NCBI RefSeq assembly: GCF_000333955.1
Contig: NZ_CAPS01000119.1
Coordinates: 1 to 36,551 of the forward strand
DNA from: Rhodococcus sp. AW25M09
GTDB taxonomy: Bacteria; Actinomycetota; Actinomycetes; Mycobacteriales; Mycobacteriaceae
DNA: 36,551 nt
Direction: 5' to 3'
The notes below the pieces were generated by a model that did no database searches, was not told the DNA's origin, and saw nothing but the letters and a program-made list of their open reading frames with translations. How positions within the stretch are numbered: position 1 is the stretch's first letter; the number at the start of each line of letters is the position of its first letter. The position numbers were made by a program, and so were the translations under genes. Shown here in pieces: positions 25,098 to 34,675 of the stretch.

Positions 25098-25946
25098 TCA
25101 GCTGCTGAATTTGTCCGGGTCGGGGCCGGTGCGGCCGTCGGCGGAGTCCAGCGCACTGATCTGCTGAATTTCGTAGTTGCTCAGCTCGAAGCCGAAGACG
25201 TCGAAGTTGGCGGCGATGCGCTTCGGGGTCACCGACTTGGGGATCACCACATTGCCGAGCTGAATGTGCCAGCGCAGGATGACCTGGGCCGGGGTGACAC
25301 CGTGTGCATCACCGATCTTCGCGAACACCGGCTCGTCGAGAATGGTGCCGGATCCCAGGGGGCTCCAGGCCTCGGTGGCGATGCCCTTCGAGGTGTGGAA
25401 GGCACGCAACTCCTCCTGGATGAACCGCGGATGCAGCTCGACCTGGTTGATCGACGGTGCCTCGCCGACGGTGTCGATCAGCTTCTCGAGGGTCGGGATG
25501 GTGAAGTTGGAGACGCCGATGGACCCGACGCGGCCGTCGGCCTTCAGCTTCTGAAATGCCTTGAACGTGTCGATGTACTTGTCGCGATCGAGCTGCTGCC
25601 AGTGGATCAGGTACAGGTCGAGGTACTCGAGTCCGAGGCGGTCCATGCTCGCATCGAACGCCGCCAGAGTGGAGTCGTAGCCCTGATCGTCGTTCCACAG
25701 CTTGGTGGTGACGAACAGCTCGTCGCGGGCGATGCCGGACTCCGCGATCGCCTTGCCGGTGCCGGCCTCGTTTTCGTACACCTTCGCGGTGTCGATGCTG
25801 CGGTATCCGACCTTCAGAGCCTCGCTCACCGCGGCCTGCGCACCGTCGTCGGGAACCTGCCACACACCGAACCCGAGCTGCGGAACGGCCGTGCCGTCGT
25901 TGAGCACGATGGTCGGGACAGTACTGGTCTCGGCTGAAAACGTCAT
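25098..25946 (-). CDS. Aldo/keto reductase
   Basis: The 282-residue product is a single-domain (beta/alpha)8 NADPH-dependent aldo/keto reductase. The catalytic tetrad is visible: D52 (SIDTA), Y57 (KVYENE), K82 (TTKLW) and H115 (LIHW). The C-terminal NADP-binding signature is VIPKSVTPKRIAANFDVF near 233-250. This class (AKR5C-like; mycobacterial relatives such as Rv2971) reduces small aldehydes, including methylglyoxal, and diketones. It lies 24 bp upstream of the HemD-like gene in the same direction, so co-transcription is possible; it is divergent from the ABC-F gene over 59 bp. Confidence 0.92.
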   Translation of the reverse strand: MTFSAETSTVPTIVLNDGTAVPQLGFGVWQVPDDGAQAAVSEALKVGYRSIDTAKVYENEAGTGKAIAESGIARDELFVTTKLWNDDQGYDSTLAAFDASMDRLGLEYLDLYLIHWQQLDRDKYIDTFKAFQKLKADGRVGSIGVSNFTIPTLEKLIDTVGEAPSINQVELHPRFIQEELRAFHTSKGIATEAWSPLGSGTILDEPVFAKIGDAHGVTPAQVILRWHIQLGNVVIPKSVTPKRIAANFDVFGFELSNYEIQQISALDSADGRTGPDPDKFSS

Positions 25947-26005
25947 ACGAATGCCAACGGGCGGCAGTGTGAATCTGTTCCCGACCCGCCAGAGATACTG
26001 ATGGT

Positions 26006-27637
<1,632 letters not shown>

Positions 27638-27657
27638 CACGCTTGCCTGCGGATTAC

Positions 27658-27689
27658 TCAGTTCCCCATCTGTACAGGTAGGCAACTGA
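27658..27689. terminator. Imperfect hairpin between convergent ABC-F and hydrolase genes
   Basis: The 32-base dyad pairs TCAGTT with AACTGA, continues after a mismatch with CC/GG, and closes with a CTGT/ACAG centre. It lies between two convergent stops (27637 and 27704) and is followed by ATATTTC. It is a likely bidirectional terminator. Confidence 0.6.
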
Positions 27690-27703
27690 ATATTTCGTGG
27701 GCA

Positions 27704-28537
27704 TCAGCTCAGCAGGATCTCGTTGAGCTCGGCGGCGGGGTGCATCGGCAATCCGTGGTGCGTGGCACTGCCGAGGATCACCGTCCTCGCCTGGGGTAGA
27801 ACGGCCCGGACTGCCGATTCGATAGTGGCAGCATTGTGCACCTTGCTCTCGCCGGCCAACACGACTGTGGTGGCGACGCCGAAATTTGTGAACGCGCCAG
27901 GCTTCGGCCGTTTCGGGACGATAGTCTTCGCCTTCGGGAAGTCAGCCGCCCCGAGCGCGAGGACATCGAGCCAGTCCGGATCCAACCGAAGGCCTCCGGT
28001 CTCCCATTCGACGAAACGACGCTGGCGCGTCTCGTTGGTAGACAGCAGAATCGGTATCGCGTGCAGCAGGTATCGCGGACTCATCGAGCCGAAGCAGGAA
28101 TTGGGGTCGAGCAGCGTCAGTGCATCGACGCGGCGTTCATTGCGCAATGCATAAGCCAGGGCAATCATCGCACCGTAGGAATGACCGCAGAGCGCCGCCG
28201 TCGGCAGATTCAACTCGTCCAATACCGCCGTCACCCAGTTCAGCAATTCCTCGACCGACCCGATGGATCGTTCTCCCGGGACACTCCGGCCGACGTCTCC
28301 CATCAGGTCCACCGCGTACACCCGATACTTCCGGGCGAGTGCCTCGACGTTGGCGAACCAGACGGTGGACGTCGCTCCCGCGCCCGGTAGCAATACCAAC
28401 GGCGGGCCACCCACGGGGCCGCAGGCGTTGACCCGCGTGGTCCCGTATGCGGTCTCGACGTCGAGGACCTCGACCTCGACCGGCCACTTCTGCAGCACTC
28501 TGTCGTATGCGGTGTAGAACTCGTCCAGCGTCGACAT
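27704..28537 (-). CDS. Alpha/beta hydrolase, MarR-controlled
   Basis: The 277-residue alpha/beta-hydrolase has LLPGAGATST near 49-58, VYAVDLMGDVGRS near 73-85, nucleophile elbow LCGHSYGAMIAL near 116-127 (Ser) and a late His in ATHHGLPMHP near 258-267. The VVLAGESKV near 224-232 probably bears the acid (Glu or nearby Asp). No signal peptide. The substrate is unknown. It is divergent from a MarR-family regulator and the 82-bp gap holds a 15-bp palindrome close to the hydrolase start, so it is very likely the target of that regulator. Confidence 0.87.
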   Translation of the reverse strand: MSTLDEFYTAYDRVLQKWPVEVEVLDVETAYGTTRVNACGPVGGPPLVLLPGAGATSTVWFANVEALARKYRVYAVDLMGDVGRSVPGERSIGSVEELLNWVTAVLDELNLPTAALCGHSYGAMIALAYALRNERRVDALTLLDPNSCFGSMSPRYLLHAIPILLSTNETRQRRFVEWETGGLRLDPDWLDVLALGAADFPKAKTIVPKRPKPGAFTNFGVATTVVLAGESKVHNAATIESAVRAVLPQARTVILGSATHHGLPMHPAAELNEILLS

Positions 28538-28549
28538 CTTTGACCCCTT

Positions 28550-28570
28550 TATCTCTCGATCATCGAGATA
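28550..28570. promoter_or_regulatory. Palindromic operator between hydrolase and MarR genes
   Basis: The core TCTCGATCATCGAGA (28554-28568) is a perfect 7-1-7 palindrome; outer TATCTC (28550-28555) and GAGATA (28565-28570) half-sites widen it to 21 bp. AT-rich, about 20-bp dyads of this form are typical MarR operators. It lies 13 bases from the hydrolase start and 50 from the regulator start. Confidence 0.75.
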
Positions 28571-28619
28571 ATAGACAATAGAGAGACTTCACGTCCAGCG
28601 CCTCCCGAAGGGTCTGCAC

Positions 28620-29075
28620 ATGACCGAACCCGCCTCCGCCGTACATCAGCTGCGCGCGCTGACCGTCGACCTCGACCTCCTCGGCGCAGAATTCGCACAG
28701 CGACACAACCTGCACCCGACGGACATCCGCGCACTGATCTGCCTCCTCGACGCCGACCGAGCCGGCACACGTGCGACACCCGGCTGGCTCGGCACGCAGC
28801 TCGGCCTCGAATCCGCCTCCGTCACAGCTCTCGTCGATCGAATGACGAAGAGGAGCTTGGTTTTCCGTGAACCCGATCCATCGGACCGTAGACGCGTACT
28901 ACTCCGCGTCACCGCGCACGCATCGGAACTCGGTACGGCGTTCTTCGGCCCCGTCATCGGCCGAGCCCTGGAGGAACTCGCGCGTTTCACACCCGAGCAG
29001 CGGGCGACGATCGACGAGTTCCTGACGACGATGCGCGCCGTCGTCACCTCCGCCCGAGAGCAACAAGTCATGTAG
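28620..29075 (+). CDS. MarR-family transcriptional regulator
   Basis: The 151-residue winged-helix protein has recognition segment LGTQLGLESASVTALVDRMTKRSLVFREPDPSDRRRVLLRVTAHA (about 60-104), including the DxRxxx wing DRRRVLL that defines MarR. N- and C-terminal helices would form the dimer. No Cys lies in the effector area, so a thiol-oxidation sensor of the OhrR type is unlikely; a small-molecule ligand is more probable. A GAAGGG lies about 10 bases upstream of the ATG at 28620. It probably represses itself and the divergent hydrolase through the palindrome at 28550-28570. Confidence 0.9.
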   Translation: MTEPASAVHQLRALTVDLDLLGAEFAQRHNLHPTDIRALICLLDADRAGTRATPGWLGTQLGLESASVTALVDRMTKRSLVFREPDPSDRRRVLLRVTAHASELGTAFFGPVIGRALEELARFTPEQRATIDEFLTTMRAVVTSAREQQVM

Positions 29076-29093
29076 ACAGATCCGCACATCTGT
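29076..29093. promoter_or_regulatory. Dyad after marR and upstream of the XRE cassette
   Basis: ACAGAT (29076-29081) and ATCTGT (29088-29093) form a perfect 6-bp dyad with a 6-base loop, starting directly after the MarR stop and followed by TATTT. It could be a short terminator of the regulator gene or an operator for the XRE protein encoded at 29140. Confidence 0.45.
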
Positions 29094-29139
29094 TATTTCC
29101 TGTTGACACATCGTTGGGTTTATACAACACTTCATTGTC

Positions 29140-29412
29140 ATGAGCCCCATCAAGCGCGGTACCGCGCTCCCGATCTACAACAGGGTGGGTGTTCTGCGGG
29201 CGGAACGAAAGATGAGCCGCGCGCAACTCGCCGAACTCGTCGAAGTCAATCCCCAGACGGTGGGCGCCCTCGAACGAGGCGACCACTACCCGAGCCTCGA
29301 CCTCGCCATGCGCATCTGCGATGTCTTCGATCTGCCGATCGAAGCAGTGTTCTCGCGTACCGAACTCGGACCACTTTCGGCCGAACTCTTCCGAAGGGAG
29401 AAGGATCGATGA
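29140..29412 (+). CDS. Small XRE-family HTH regulator
   Basis: The 90-residue protein consists almost wholly of a Cro/C1-type helix-turn-helix: VGVLRAERKMSRAQLAELVEVNPQTVGALERGDHYPSLDLAMRICDVFDLPIEAVF (about 16-71), with a short basic tail. Small XRE proteins of this YgzD-like type often precede genes for small membrane proteins and ABC exporters and repress their own operon. The stop overlaps the next gene by 4 bp (ATGA, 29409-29412), so it is coupled to the membrane protein. The 64-bp upstream region holds a dyad (29076-29093) and a TTGACA (29103-29108). Confidence 0.88.
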   Translation: MSPIKRGTALPIYNRVGVLRAERKMSRAQLAELVEVNPQTVGALERGDHYPSLDLAMRICDVFDLPIEAVFSRTELGPLSAELFRREKDR

Positions 29413-29939
29413 ACACGCACAGTCCCAGCATCTTCAGCAGATATCAGGAAGCCCGGACGAGAGTGTTCCTGGAGAACGAAAAGACCTATGCGAACTGGCT
29501 GCCGGGACTGCGAGCCCAGAAACGACGCCGAGCCTTCGTTGTGTTCCTTCTGGTGCTGCTTGCCGCATCTGCGGGATTCGCACTCTCGGAACCGGTGTTC
29601 GACTGGGCGATCGGATCCTGGGGAATCTGCTACATCGCGTTCACGTTCGCGGCGATCGTCCTCGGCATCGTGTCCAATCGGCGCGCCGAAGCCCCGGTGG
29701 ATGCGCTCGACGAGCTCGAAGTCCAGCTCCGCAACGAGGCCCGATCCATCGGCCTGACGGTCACTCAGGTACTGGGCACCGTGACCGGAGGGTACTTGCT
29801 CATCGGATCCGCCTTCGGGGCAACGAATCTCGGCATCTCCGGTGGAGCACTGGTCCTGACTGCATTGATCACCGGAGGGACGACCCCCGCAATGCTTCTC
29901 GCGTGGACCACTCCCGACCCCGACCCCGAGGATGGCTGA
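29409..29939 (+). CDS. Four-helix membrane protein, first of a tandem pair
   Basis: The 176-residue protein has a charged N-terminus (RYQEARTRVFLENEKTYANWLP, residues 11-32), helices near 41-60, 68-88, 116-136 and 144-166, and between helices 2 and 3 a conserved cytoplasmic motif ALDELEVQLRNEARSIGLTVTQ (99-120). It ends TPDPDPEDG. It is about 40% identical by eye to the next gene product, keeping the same motifs. No known family was recognised. Position between an XRE regulator and an ABC exporter suggests an accessory or immunity-type membrane subunit of that exporter; the function is unproven. Confidence 0.8.
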   Translation: MNTHSPSIFSRYQEARTRVFLENEKTYANWLPGLRAQKRRRAFVVFLLVLLAASAGFALSEPVFDWAIGSWGICYIAFTFAAIVLGIVSNRRAEAPVDALDELEVQLRNEARSIGLTVTQVLGTVTGGYLLIGSAFGATNLGISGGALVLTALITGGTTPAMLLAWTTPDPDPEDG

Positions 29940-29943
29940 CACC

Positions 29944-30495
29944 ATGAGCGAGCGACCCGACATTCTCACCCGCTATCAGGCCTATCGCACAAGGCGATTC
30001 CTCGAAAACGATGCCAAGACACGTCATTGGCTCCCGAACTGGCGCACGCAACATCGACGCCGAATTCTCGTTGTGGCTGTGCTTGCCGCAGACCTCACAT
30101 TCGTCGTCGTCAGCATCTCGACCCTGTTCTTCTCGTGGGCCGCGATCGTCTGGATTCCTGCCGCAGTCATCTTCATTCCGATCTGGACAGCGCTGCAGAC
30201 GGTCTCCGGCCGCCACAGCGATGCTCCCACTGGCGCACTCGACGAGTGGGAAGTGCAGCAGCGCAACGAAGCTCGATCCATCGGTCTCACTGTTACGCAA
30301 GGGCTGGTCTTGGTCGCGGCTTTCGCTCTGATCTTCCTGTCCACAACCTTTCCCGACCTCCCCCGCCTCGCCTACGCCGGCGGCGGTTGGACGCTTGCAG
30401 CACTGATGATCGGAATTTCTACTCCCGCAATCATTCTCGCGTGGATCACCCCCGACCCAGAACCCGAAGACATCGAATATTTCGACCAGCAGTAA
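29944..30495 (+). CDS. Four-helix membrane protein, second of a tandem pair
   Basis: This 183-residue paralogue of the preceding protein keeps RYQAYRTRRFLENDAKTRHWLP (residues 10-31), four helices (about 40-62, 64-82, 112-133, 145-167), the loop motif ALDEWEVQQRNEARSIGLTVTQ (98-119) and a TPDPEPED tail. The start chosen is ATG 29944, which aligns with the paralogue start; an in-frame ATG at 29932 would overlap the previous stop by 8 bp and is possible. The duplication is old, since only the motifs are kept. Heteromer formation with the first protein is an inference. Confidence 0.8.
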   Translation: MSERPDILTRYQAYRTRRFLENDAKTRHWLPNWRTQHRRRILVVAVLAADLTFVVVSISTLFFSWAAIVWIPAAVIFIPIWTALQTVSGRHSDAPTGALDEWEVQQRNEARSIGLTVTQGLVLVAAFALIFLSTTFPDLPRLAYAGGGWTLAALMIGISTPAIILAWITPDPEPEDIEYFDQQ

Positions 30496-30511
30496 CGACC
30501 GAAAGGGCACC

Positions 30512-31405
30512 ATGAGCACCCTCACGATCGACTCCGTCTCCAAGAGATACGGCGACAAAATCGCCCTCGACAACCTCAGCTTCGACGTCCGGCCGGGCGA
30601 GCTGTTCGGCTTCGTCGGCAGCAACGGCGCCGGCAAGACCACCACGATGCGCATCGCACTGGGCGTGTTGTCCGCAGATTCCGGCCAGGTCATGTTGGGC
30701 GGCAAGCCCGTCGACCTCGACGTCCGCCGCACCATCGGATACATGCCGGAGGAACGCGGCCTGTATCCCAAGATGAAAGTCGGCCCCCAGCTCGCCTACA
30801 TGGCCGAGTTGCACGGACTGTCCTCGAAGGACGCCAAGGACGCCGTGATCCGCTGGACCGAACGCCTCGGCATCGACGAGCGGGTCAACGACACGGTCGA
30901 TGCACTGAGCCTGGGCAACCAGCAGCGCGTTCAGCTCGCTGCCGCGCTGGTGCACGATCCGGCGGTGCTCGTACTGGACGAGCCGTTCTCCGGACTCGAC
31001 CCCATTGCTGTCGACGTCATGAGCGAGGTCCTGCGCGAAAAGGCTGCTGCCGGAGTACCGGTCGTGTTCTCGAGCCACCAACTCGATCTGGTGCAACGCC
31101 TGTGCGACCGCGTCGGCATCATCGCCGCCGGTTCGATGAAGGCCGTCGGCACCGTCGACGAACTACGCGGATCGGGAGATTCGCACCTGCACGTCCACGC
31201 ACCCGACGCGGCACCGGGATGGGCGTCGGGCATCGCGGGAGTGAGCACGCTCGACCACAGCGACGGCGTCACCGTGCTCGGCCTGGCACCCGGGGCCGAC
31301 GATCAAGAAGTCCTGCGCACTGCACTCGCGACCGGTCCGGTGCACGAATTCTCCATCCAGAAACCTTCCCTGAGCGACCTGTTCCGAGAGGCGGTAGTGG
31401 CATGA
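30512..31405 (+). CDS. ABC transporter ATP-binding protein (NatA-like)
   Basis: The 297-residue ATPase has Walker A GSNGAGKTTTMR near 38-49, YMPEERGLYPKMKV near 79-92, signature LSLGNQQRVQLAAAL near 134-148 (Leu for the usual second-position Gly of LSGGQ), Walker B VLVLDEPFSGLDP near 153-165 and H-loop FSSHQ. The DRVGIIAAGSMKAVGTVDELR and a C-terminal accessory domain follow. This EERGLYPKM class powers ABC-2 exporters such as the NatAB sodium exporter. It sits 16 bp after the second membrane protein and overlaps its permease by 4 bp (ATGA), so it forms an operon with them. Confidence 0.92.
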   Translation: MSTLTIDSVSKRYGDKIALDNLSFDVRPGELFGFVGSNGAGKTTTMRIALGVLSADSGQVMLGGKPVDLDVRRTIGYMPEERGLYPKMKVGPQLAYMAELHGLSSKDAKDAVIRWTERLGIDERVNDTVDALSLGNQQRVQLAAALVHDPAVLVLDEPFSGLDPIAVDVMSEVLREKAAAGVPVVFSSHQLDLVQRLCDRVGIIAAGSMKAVGTVDELRGSGDSHLHVHAPDAAPGWASGIAGVSTLDHSDGVTVLGLAPGADDQEVLRTALATGPVHEFSIQKPSLSDLFREAVVA

Positions 31406-32601
31406 GCTCCCAGTTGGGTTCGATGCGTGCTGTATCACTGATAGCCAAGCGCGAGTTCACCGTTCAGGTGATGAAGAAGAGCTTCGTCATCAGCAACGTC
31501 ATCATCCTGGCCGTCATCGTCGGCGGCATCATCGCGTTCTCGATCTTCTCCGGCGGCGGTGACGAGGAGCGAGACGTGGTCGGCGTCGCGGGAGATCAGT
31601 CCATCGCGGCGGTAGTGGAAGCAACGGGCGATGCCGTCGGTAGCCCCGTCGAGGTCCGCGAGATCGCCGACGCGGCAGCCGCACGCAGCGGCGTCGAATC
31701 CGGAGATCTCGATGTGGCGCTGGTTCCGGACGGAACCGCGGGCGCATACACGGCCGTCACCGACTCGGACCTGACCGGTACGCTGCGCGCCGTCGTCGAA
31801 GGCAGTGTCGCGACGCAGGCAACGAATACTGCACTGGCGCAACAGGGTGTCGACCAGACCGAACTCGCAGCGACCACGAGCGCCGCAACGGTCACCGTCG
31901 AGGCAATCGACCCACCGGATCCCGAAGCAGGCCAGCGGACGGCTCTCGCGCTGTCGGCAGTGTTCCTGCTGTACGCACAGATCATCGGCTTCGGCATGTA
32001 CGTGGCGATGGGCGTCGTCGAAGAGAAGTCCTCTCGAGTCGTCGAACTGCTGCTGTCCACCGTTCGCCCACTTCAGTTGCTGTGGGGAAAGATCCTCGGC
32101 ATCGGTGCGGTCGGCATTGTCCAGCTCGCACTCTATGGAATCGCGGGTGTCGGAGCCGGATTGGGCACGGGCGTGCTCACCGTCACCGGTGCCGCAGTGA
32201 GCGTCTTCGCCGCCACCTTGGCCTGGTTCATCCTGGGCTTCGCCTTCTTCGCCGTGCTCTACGCAGCGGGCGGGTCGATGGTCTCGCGGCAGGAGGACGT
32301 CAACTCGACCACGATGCCGCTGCTGATCCTGATCATGGCGATGTTCTTCGCTGCCTTCTACTCCGTCAGCGATCCGGAGAGCACGCTCGCCAACACGCTG
32401 AGCTGGATTCCCCCGTTCTCTGCGATCATGATGCCGCTGCGCATCGCTGCCGGAGTGACCTCACCGGTGCAGATCGTCGGCTCCGCGGTGCTGATGATCA
32501 TCACCACCGCGATCCTGGCCATGGGCGCGGCGAAGATCTACCAGCGCTCCATTCTGCGCATCGGCAAGACCGTGTCATGGAAGGAAGCGTTTGCTCGCTA
32601 G
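31402..32601 (+). CDS. ABC-2 type permease (NatB-like)
   Basis: The 399-residue membrane subunit has one N-terminal helix (about 28-49), a large extracytoplasmic domain (about 50-180) with an acidic, Ala-rich composition, then five or six helices. The segment GVVEEKSSRVVELLLSTVRP (204-223) followed by LLWGKILG is the ABC-2/NatB signature. The substrate could be Na+, a peptide or a drug. The start overlaps the ATPase stop, so stoichiometric expression is expected. It is the last gene of the XRE cassette; accD3 follows after 9 bp. Confidence 0.9.
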   Translation: MSSQLGSMRAVSLIAKREFTVQVMKKSFVISNVIILAVIVGGIIAFSIFSGGGDEERDVVGVAGDQSIAAVVEATGDAVGSPVEVREIADAAAARSGVESGDLDVALVPDGTAGAYTAVTDSDLTGTLRAVVEGSVATQATNTALAQQGVDQTELAATTSAATVTVEAIDPPDPEAGQRTALALSAVFLLYAQIIGFGMYVAMGVVEEKSSRVVELLLSTVRPLQLLWGKILGIGAVGIVQLALYGIAGVGAGLGTGVLTVTGAAVSVFAATLAWFILGFAFFAVLYAAGGSMVSRQEDVNSTTMPLLILIMAMFFAAFYSVSDPESTLANTLSWIPPFSAIMMPLRIAAGVTSPVQIVGSAVLMIITTAILAMGAAKIYQRSILRIGKTVSWKEAFAR

Positions 32602-32610
32602 GGTTCACGC

Positions 32611-34098
32611 ATGAGCCCACGGACGTCCGCCGCCGAGATTCTCGATTCCGTTCTCGACGGCGGATCGTTCGTCTCCTGGGACTCCGAACCGGTCGGCGTT
32701 CACCCCAATGCCTCCTACGAGCGGGATCTGGCGAAGGCACGGGAGAAGAGCGGCGTCGACGAGTCGGTGCTGACCGGCGAAGGCACCATCGATGGTCGAC
32801 GGGTGGTGATCATCGCCTGCGAGTTCGCCTTCCTCGCAGGTTCCATCGGTGTCGCAGCCGCCGAGCGCATCACCTCCGCCATAGAACGCGCTACCGCCGA
32901 GACGCTTCCGCTGATCGCTTCCCCCACCTCCGGCGGCACTCGGATGCAGGAGGGCACAGTGGCCTTCGTGCAGATGGTCAAGATCGCCGCCGCCGTCACC
33001 GCGCACAAAGCGGCTCATCTGCCGTACCTTGTGTACCTCCGCAATCCGACGACCGGTGGGGTGTTCGCGTCCTGGGGGTCGCTGGCGCACGTCACCGTCG
33101 CCGAGCCCGGTGCTTTGATTGGATTTCTCGGGCCGCGCGTGTATCAGGCGTTGTACGACAAGCCTTTTCCCGAGGGCGTGCAGACCGCCGAAAACCTGTA
33201 CCAGCACGGGGTGATCGATGGTGTGGTGCCTGTCGAACACCTTCGGCATCTGCTGGTCCGCGCACTTCGGGTGATACTCGACGCCACCGTCTGGCCCGAA
33301 TCCTTCGACGAAATACCCGTAGAGATTCCGGAGCAGTCGGCCTGGCATTCGGTACAGTCCTCCCGACGCGCCGACCGACCCGGTATTCGTCAACTCATCG
33401 AACACGCAGCCAGCGAACAGGTTCCACTGAGCGGCACCGGCCAGGGCGAGGCCGATACCTCGATCCTGTTGTCGCTGTGCCGCATCCGCGGCGTCTCCTG
33501 CGTGCTGTTCGGCAACGACCGAAGCAGCAGCACGGCCACCGCGACGATGGGTCCGGCGGCCCTCCGCGAGGCTCGACGCGGGATGCGGCTGGCCGAGGAA
33601 CTGCAATTGCCACTGGTGCTGGTCATCGACACCTTCGGCGCGGCGCTGTCCAAGGAGGCCGAGGAGGGCGGCTTGGCTCCCGAAATCGCCCGCTCCATTT
33701 CCGATCTGGTGACCGTCGACACCCCGACGGTGTCGGTACTGCTCGGTCAGGGCACCGGCGGCGGAGCACTCGCACTTCTGCCCGCCGACTGCGTGCTGTG
33801 CGCTCAGAACGCCTGGCTTGCACCGCTTCCGCCCGAGGGTGCCAGCGCCATCGTGCACCGCGACACCGCACATGCACCGGAGATGGCCGAGGCGCAGGGC
33901 ATCCGGTCGGTCGACCTACTGCGCGACGGCATCGTCGACGCCATCGTTCCCGAAAACCTCGACGCCGCAGACGAACCGGCTGCATTCTCTATGCGCGTCG
34001 CAGATGCTGTGGCCCGAGAGCTGCGTCGACTGTCCACGATCGATGCGGCAGATCGAAGTCGATCGAGACTCGGCCGCTACCGCGCACTGGGCAACTGA
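32611..34098 (+). CDS. accD3: Acyl-CoA carboxylase carboxyltransferase (AccD3-like)
   Basis: The 495-residue carboxyltransferase matches M. tuberculosis AccD3 (Rv0904c) throughout: GSFVSWDSEP near 20-29, CEFAFLAGSIGVAAAERI near 70-87, SPTSGGTRMQEG near 108-119, NPTTGGVFASWGSLAHVTVAEPGALIGFLGPRV near 150-182 in the N-lobe and PLPPEGASAIVHRDTAHAPEMA near 408-430 in the C-lobe. It combines beta- and alpha-type halves without a zinc finger or a biotin domain. It would transfer carboxyl from a separate biotin protein to an acyl-CoA; the physiological substrate of AccD3 is uncertain. It may be read through from the ABC cassette 9 bp upstream. Confidence 0.92.
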   Translation: MSPRTSAAEILDSVLDGGSFVSWDSEPVGVHPNASYERDLAKAREKSGVDESVLTGEGTIDGRRVVIIACEFAFLAGSIGVAAAERITSAIERATAETLPLIASPTSGGTRMQEGTVAFVQMVKIAAAVTAHKAAHLPYLVYLRNPTTGGVFASWGSLAHVTVAEPGALIGFLGPRVYQALYDKPFPEGVQTAENLYQHGVIDGVVPVEHLRHLLVRALRVILDATVWPESFDEIPVEIPEQSAWHSVQSSRRADRPGIRQLIEHAASEQVPLSGTGQGEADTSILLSLCRIRGVSCVLFGNDRSSSTATATMGPAALREARRGMRLAEELQLPLVLVIDTFGAALSKEAEEGGLAPEIARSISDLVTVDTPTVSVLLGQGTGGGALALLPADCVLCAQNAWLAPLPPEGASAIVHRDTAHAPEMAEAQGIRSVDLLRDGIVDAIVPENLDAADEPAAFSMRVADAVARELRRLSTIDAADRSRSRLGRYRALGN

Positions 34099-34099
34099 G

Positions 34100-34483
34100 C
34101 TACTCGCTGCAGATCAGCGCAAGAACATCACCCGCACGCAGGTCGGCGGGCAACTCGACCGGGCTGACGCAGCGGCGTCCGGGGCCGTGCAGGTCTACTT
34201 TGACCACATTGTCGATCGAATGGCGATTGACCACCACGGCCTGCACCAGATCCCCGAACTCGGCGTCGACTCCCACTTCACCGGCGATCACCGAACGCAC
34301 CCGAGTCACCAGAATCCGCCCCCACTGCACCGGAGTGCCCTGCGCGTCGGCCAGATCCTCCAGCGCAACGCCGTCGACGGTGATACGGCCGCACACACAG
34401 TGCGTATCGGCAGGCCACAGCGCTGGATCGCACCGGGCAACATAGGCGGCACCGAGGGACGGAAGCATGTCGAGAAGAGTCAT
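34100..34483 (-). CDS. Hypothetical protein convergent with accD3
   Basis: The 127-residue product (ATG at 34483; an alternative ATG is at 34468) was not recognised. It has a hydrophilic composition with no membrane segment. It has four Cys, two of them in a CVCG group near residue 29; a soluble beta-rich fold seems likely from the alternating valines at 55-92. Its stop is one base beyond the accD3 stop, so the genes converge back to back with no terminator between. The frame has high-GC third positions, which supports coding, but no Shine-Dalgarno sequence is clear. A longer frame to 34864 would overlap prpE and is rejected. Confidence 0.55.
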   Translation of the reverse strand: MTLLDMLPSLGAAYVARCDPALWPADTHCVCGRITVDGVALEDLADAQGTPVQWGRILVTRVRSVIAGEVGVDAEFGDLVQAVVVNRHSIDNVVKVDLHGPGRRCVSPVELPADLRAGDVLALICSE

Positions 34484-34525
34484 GAGAAGAAGTCTTGCGC
34501 CGCGCGGTGGCGTCGAACAGTGGTG

Positions 34526-34563
34526 TTGACGCAATCTTGACGCCTGGGCCGCGAATATTGACG
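34526..34563. promoter_or_regulatory. Three TTGACG direct repeats upstream of prpE
   Basis: TTGACG occurs at 34526-34531, 34537-34542 and 34558-34563. Spacings of 11 and 21 bp place all three on the same DNA face, and the first two extend to TTGACGC. They sit in the 192-bp divergent region between the hypothetical gene and prpE. They could be -35-like elements or binding half-sites for an activator. Confidence 0.4.
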
Positions 34564-34675
34564 TGAACCGGGCACCATCGCACGCTATGACCGCCGGTCG
34601 ACGGGTTCTCGCCGGTCGTCGCCGGTAGTGCGCAACCCGACCCGCACCGAGTGCCCGGCGAACTACGCTCGCCCC

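Noticed and set aside
29103..29126. TTGACA/TATACA as promoter of the XRE cassette
   Set aside because: The spacer is only 12 bp, too short for a sigma-70 type promoter; it may still be part of another arrangement.
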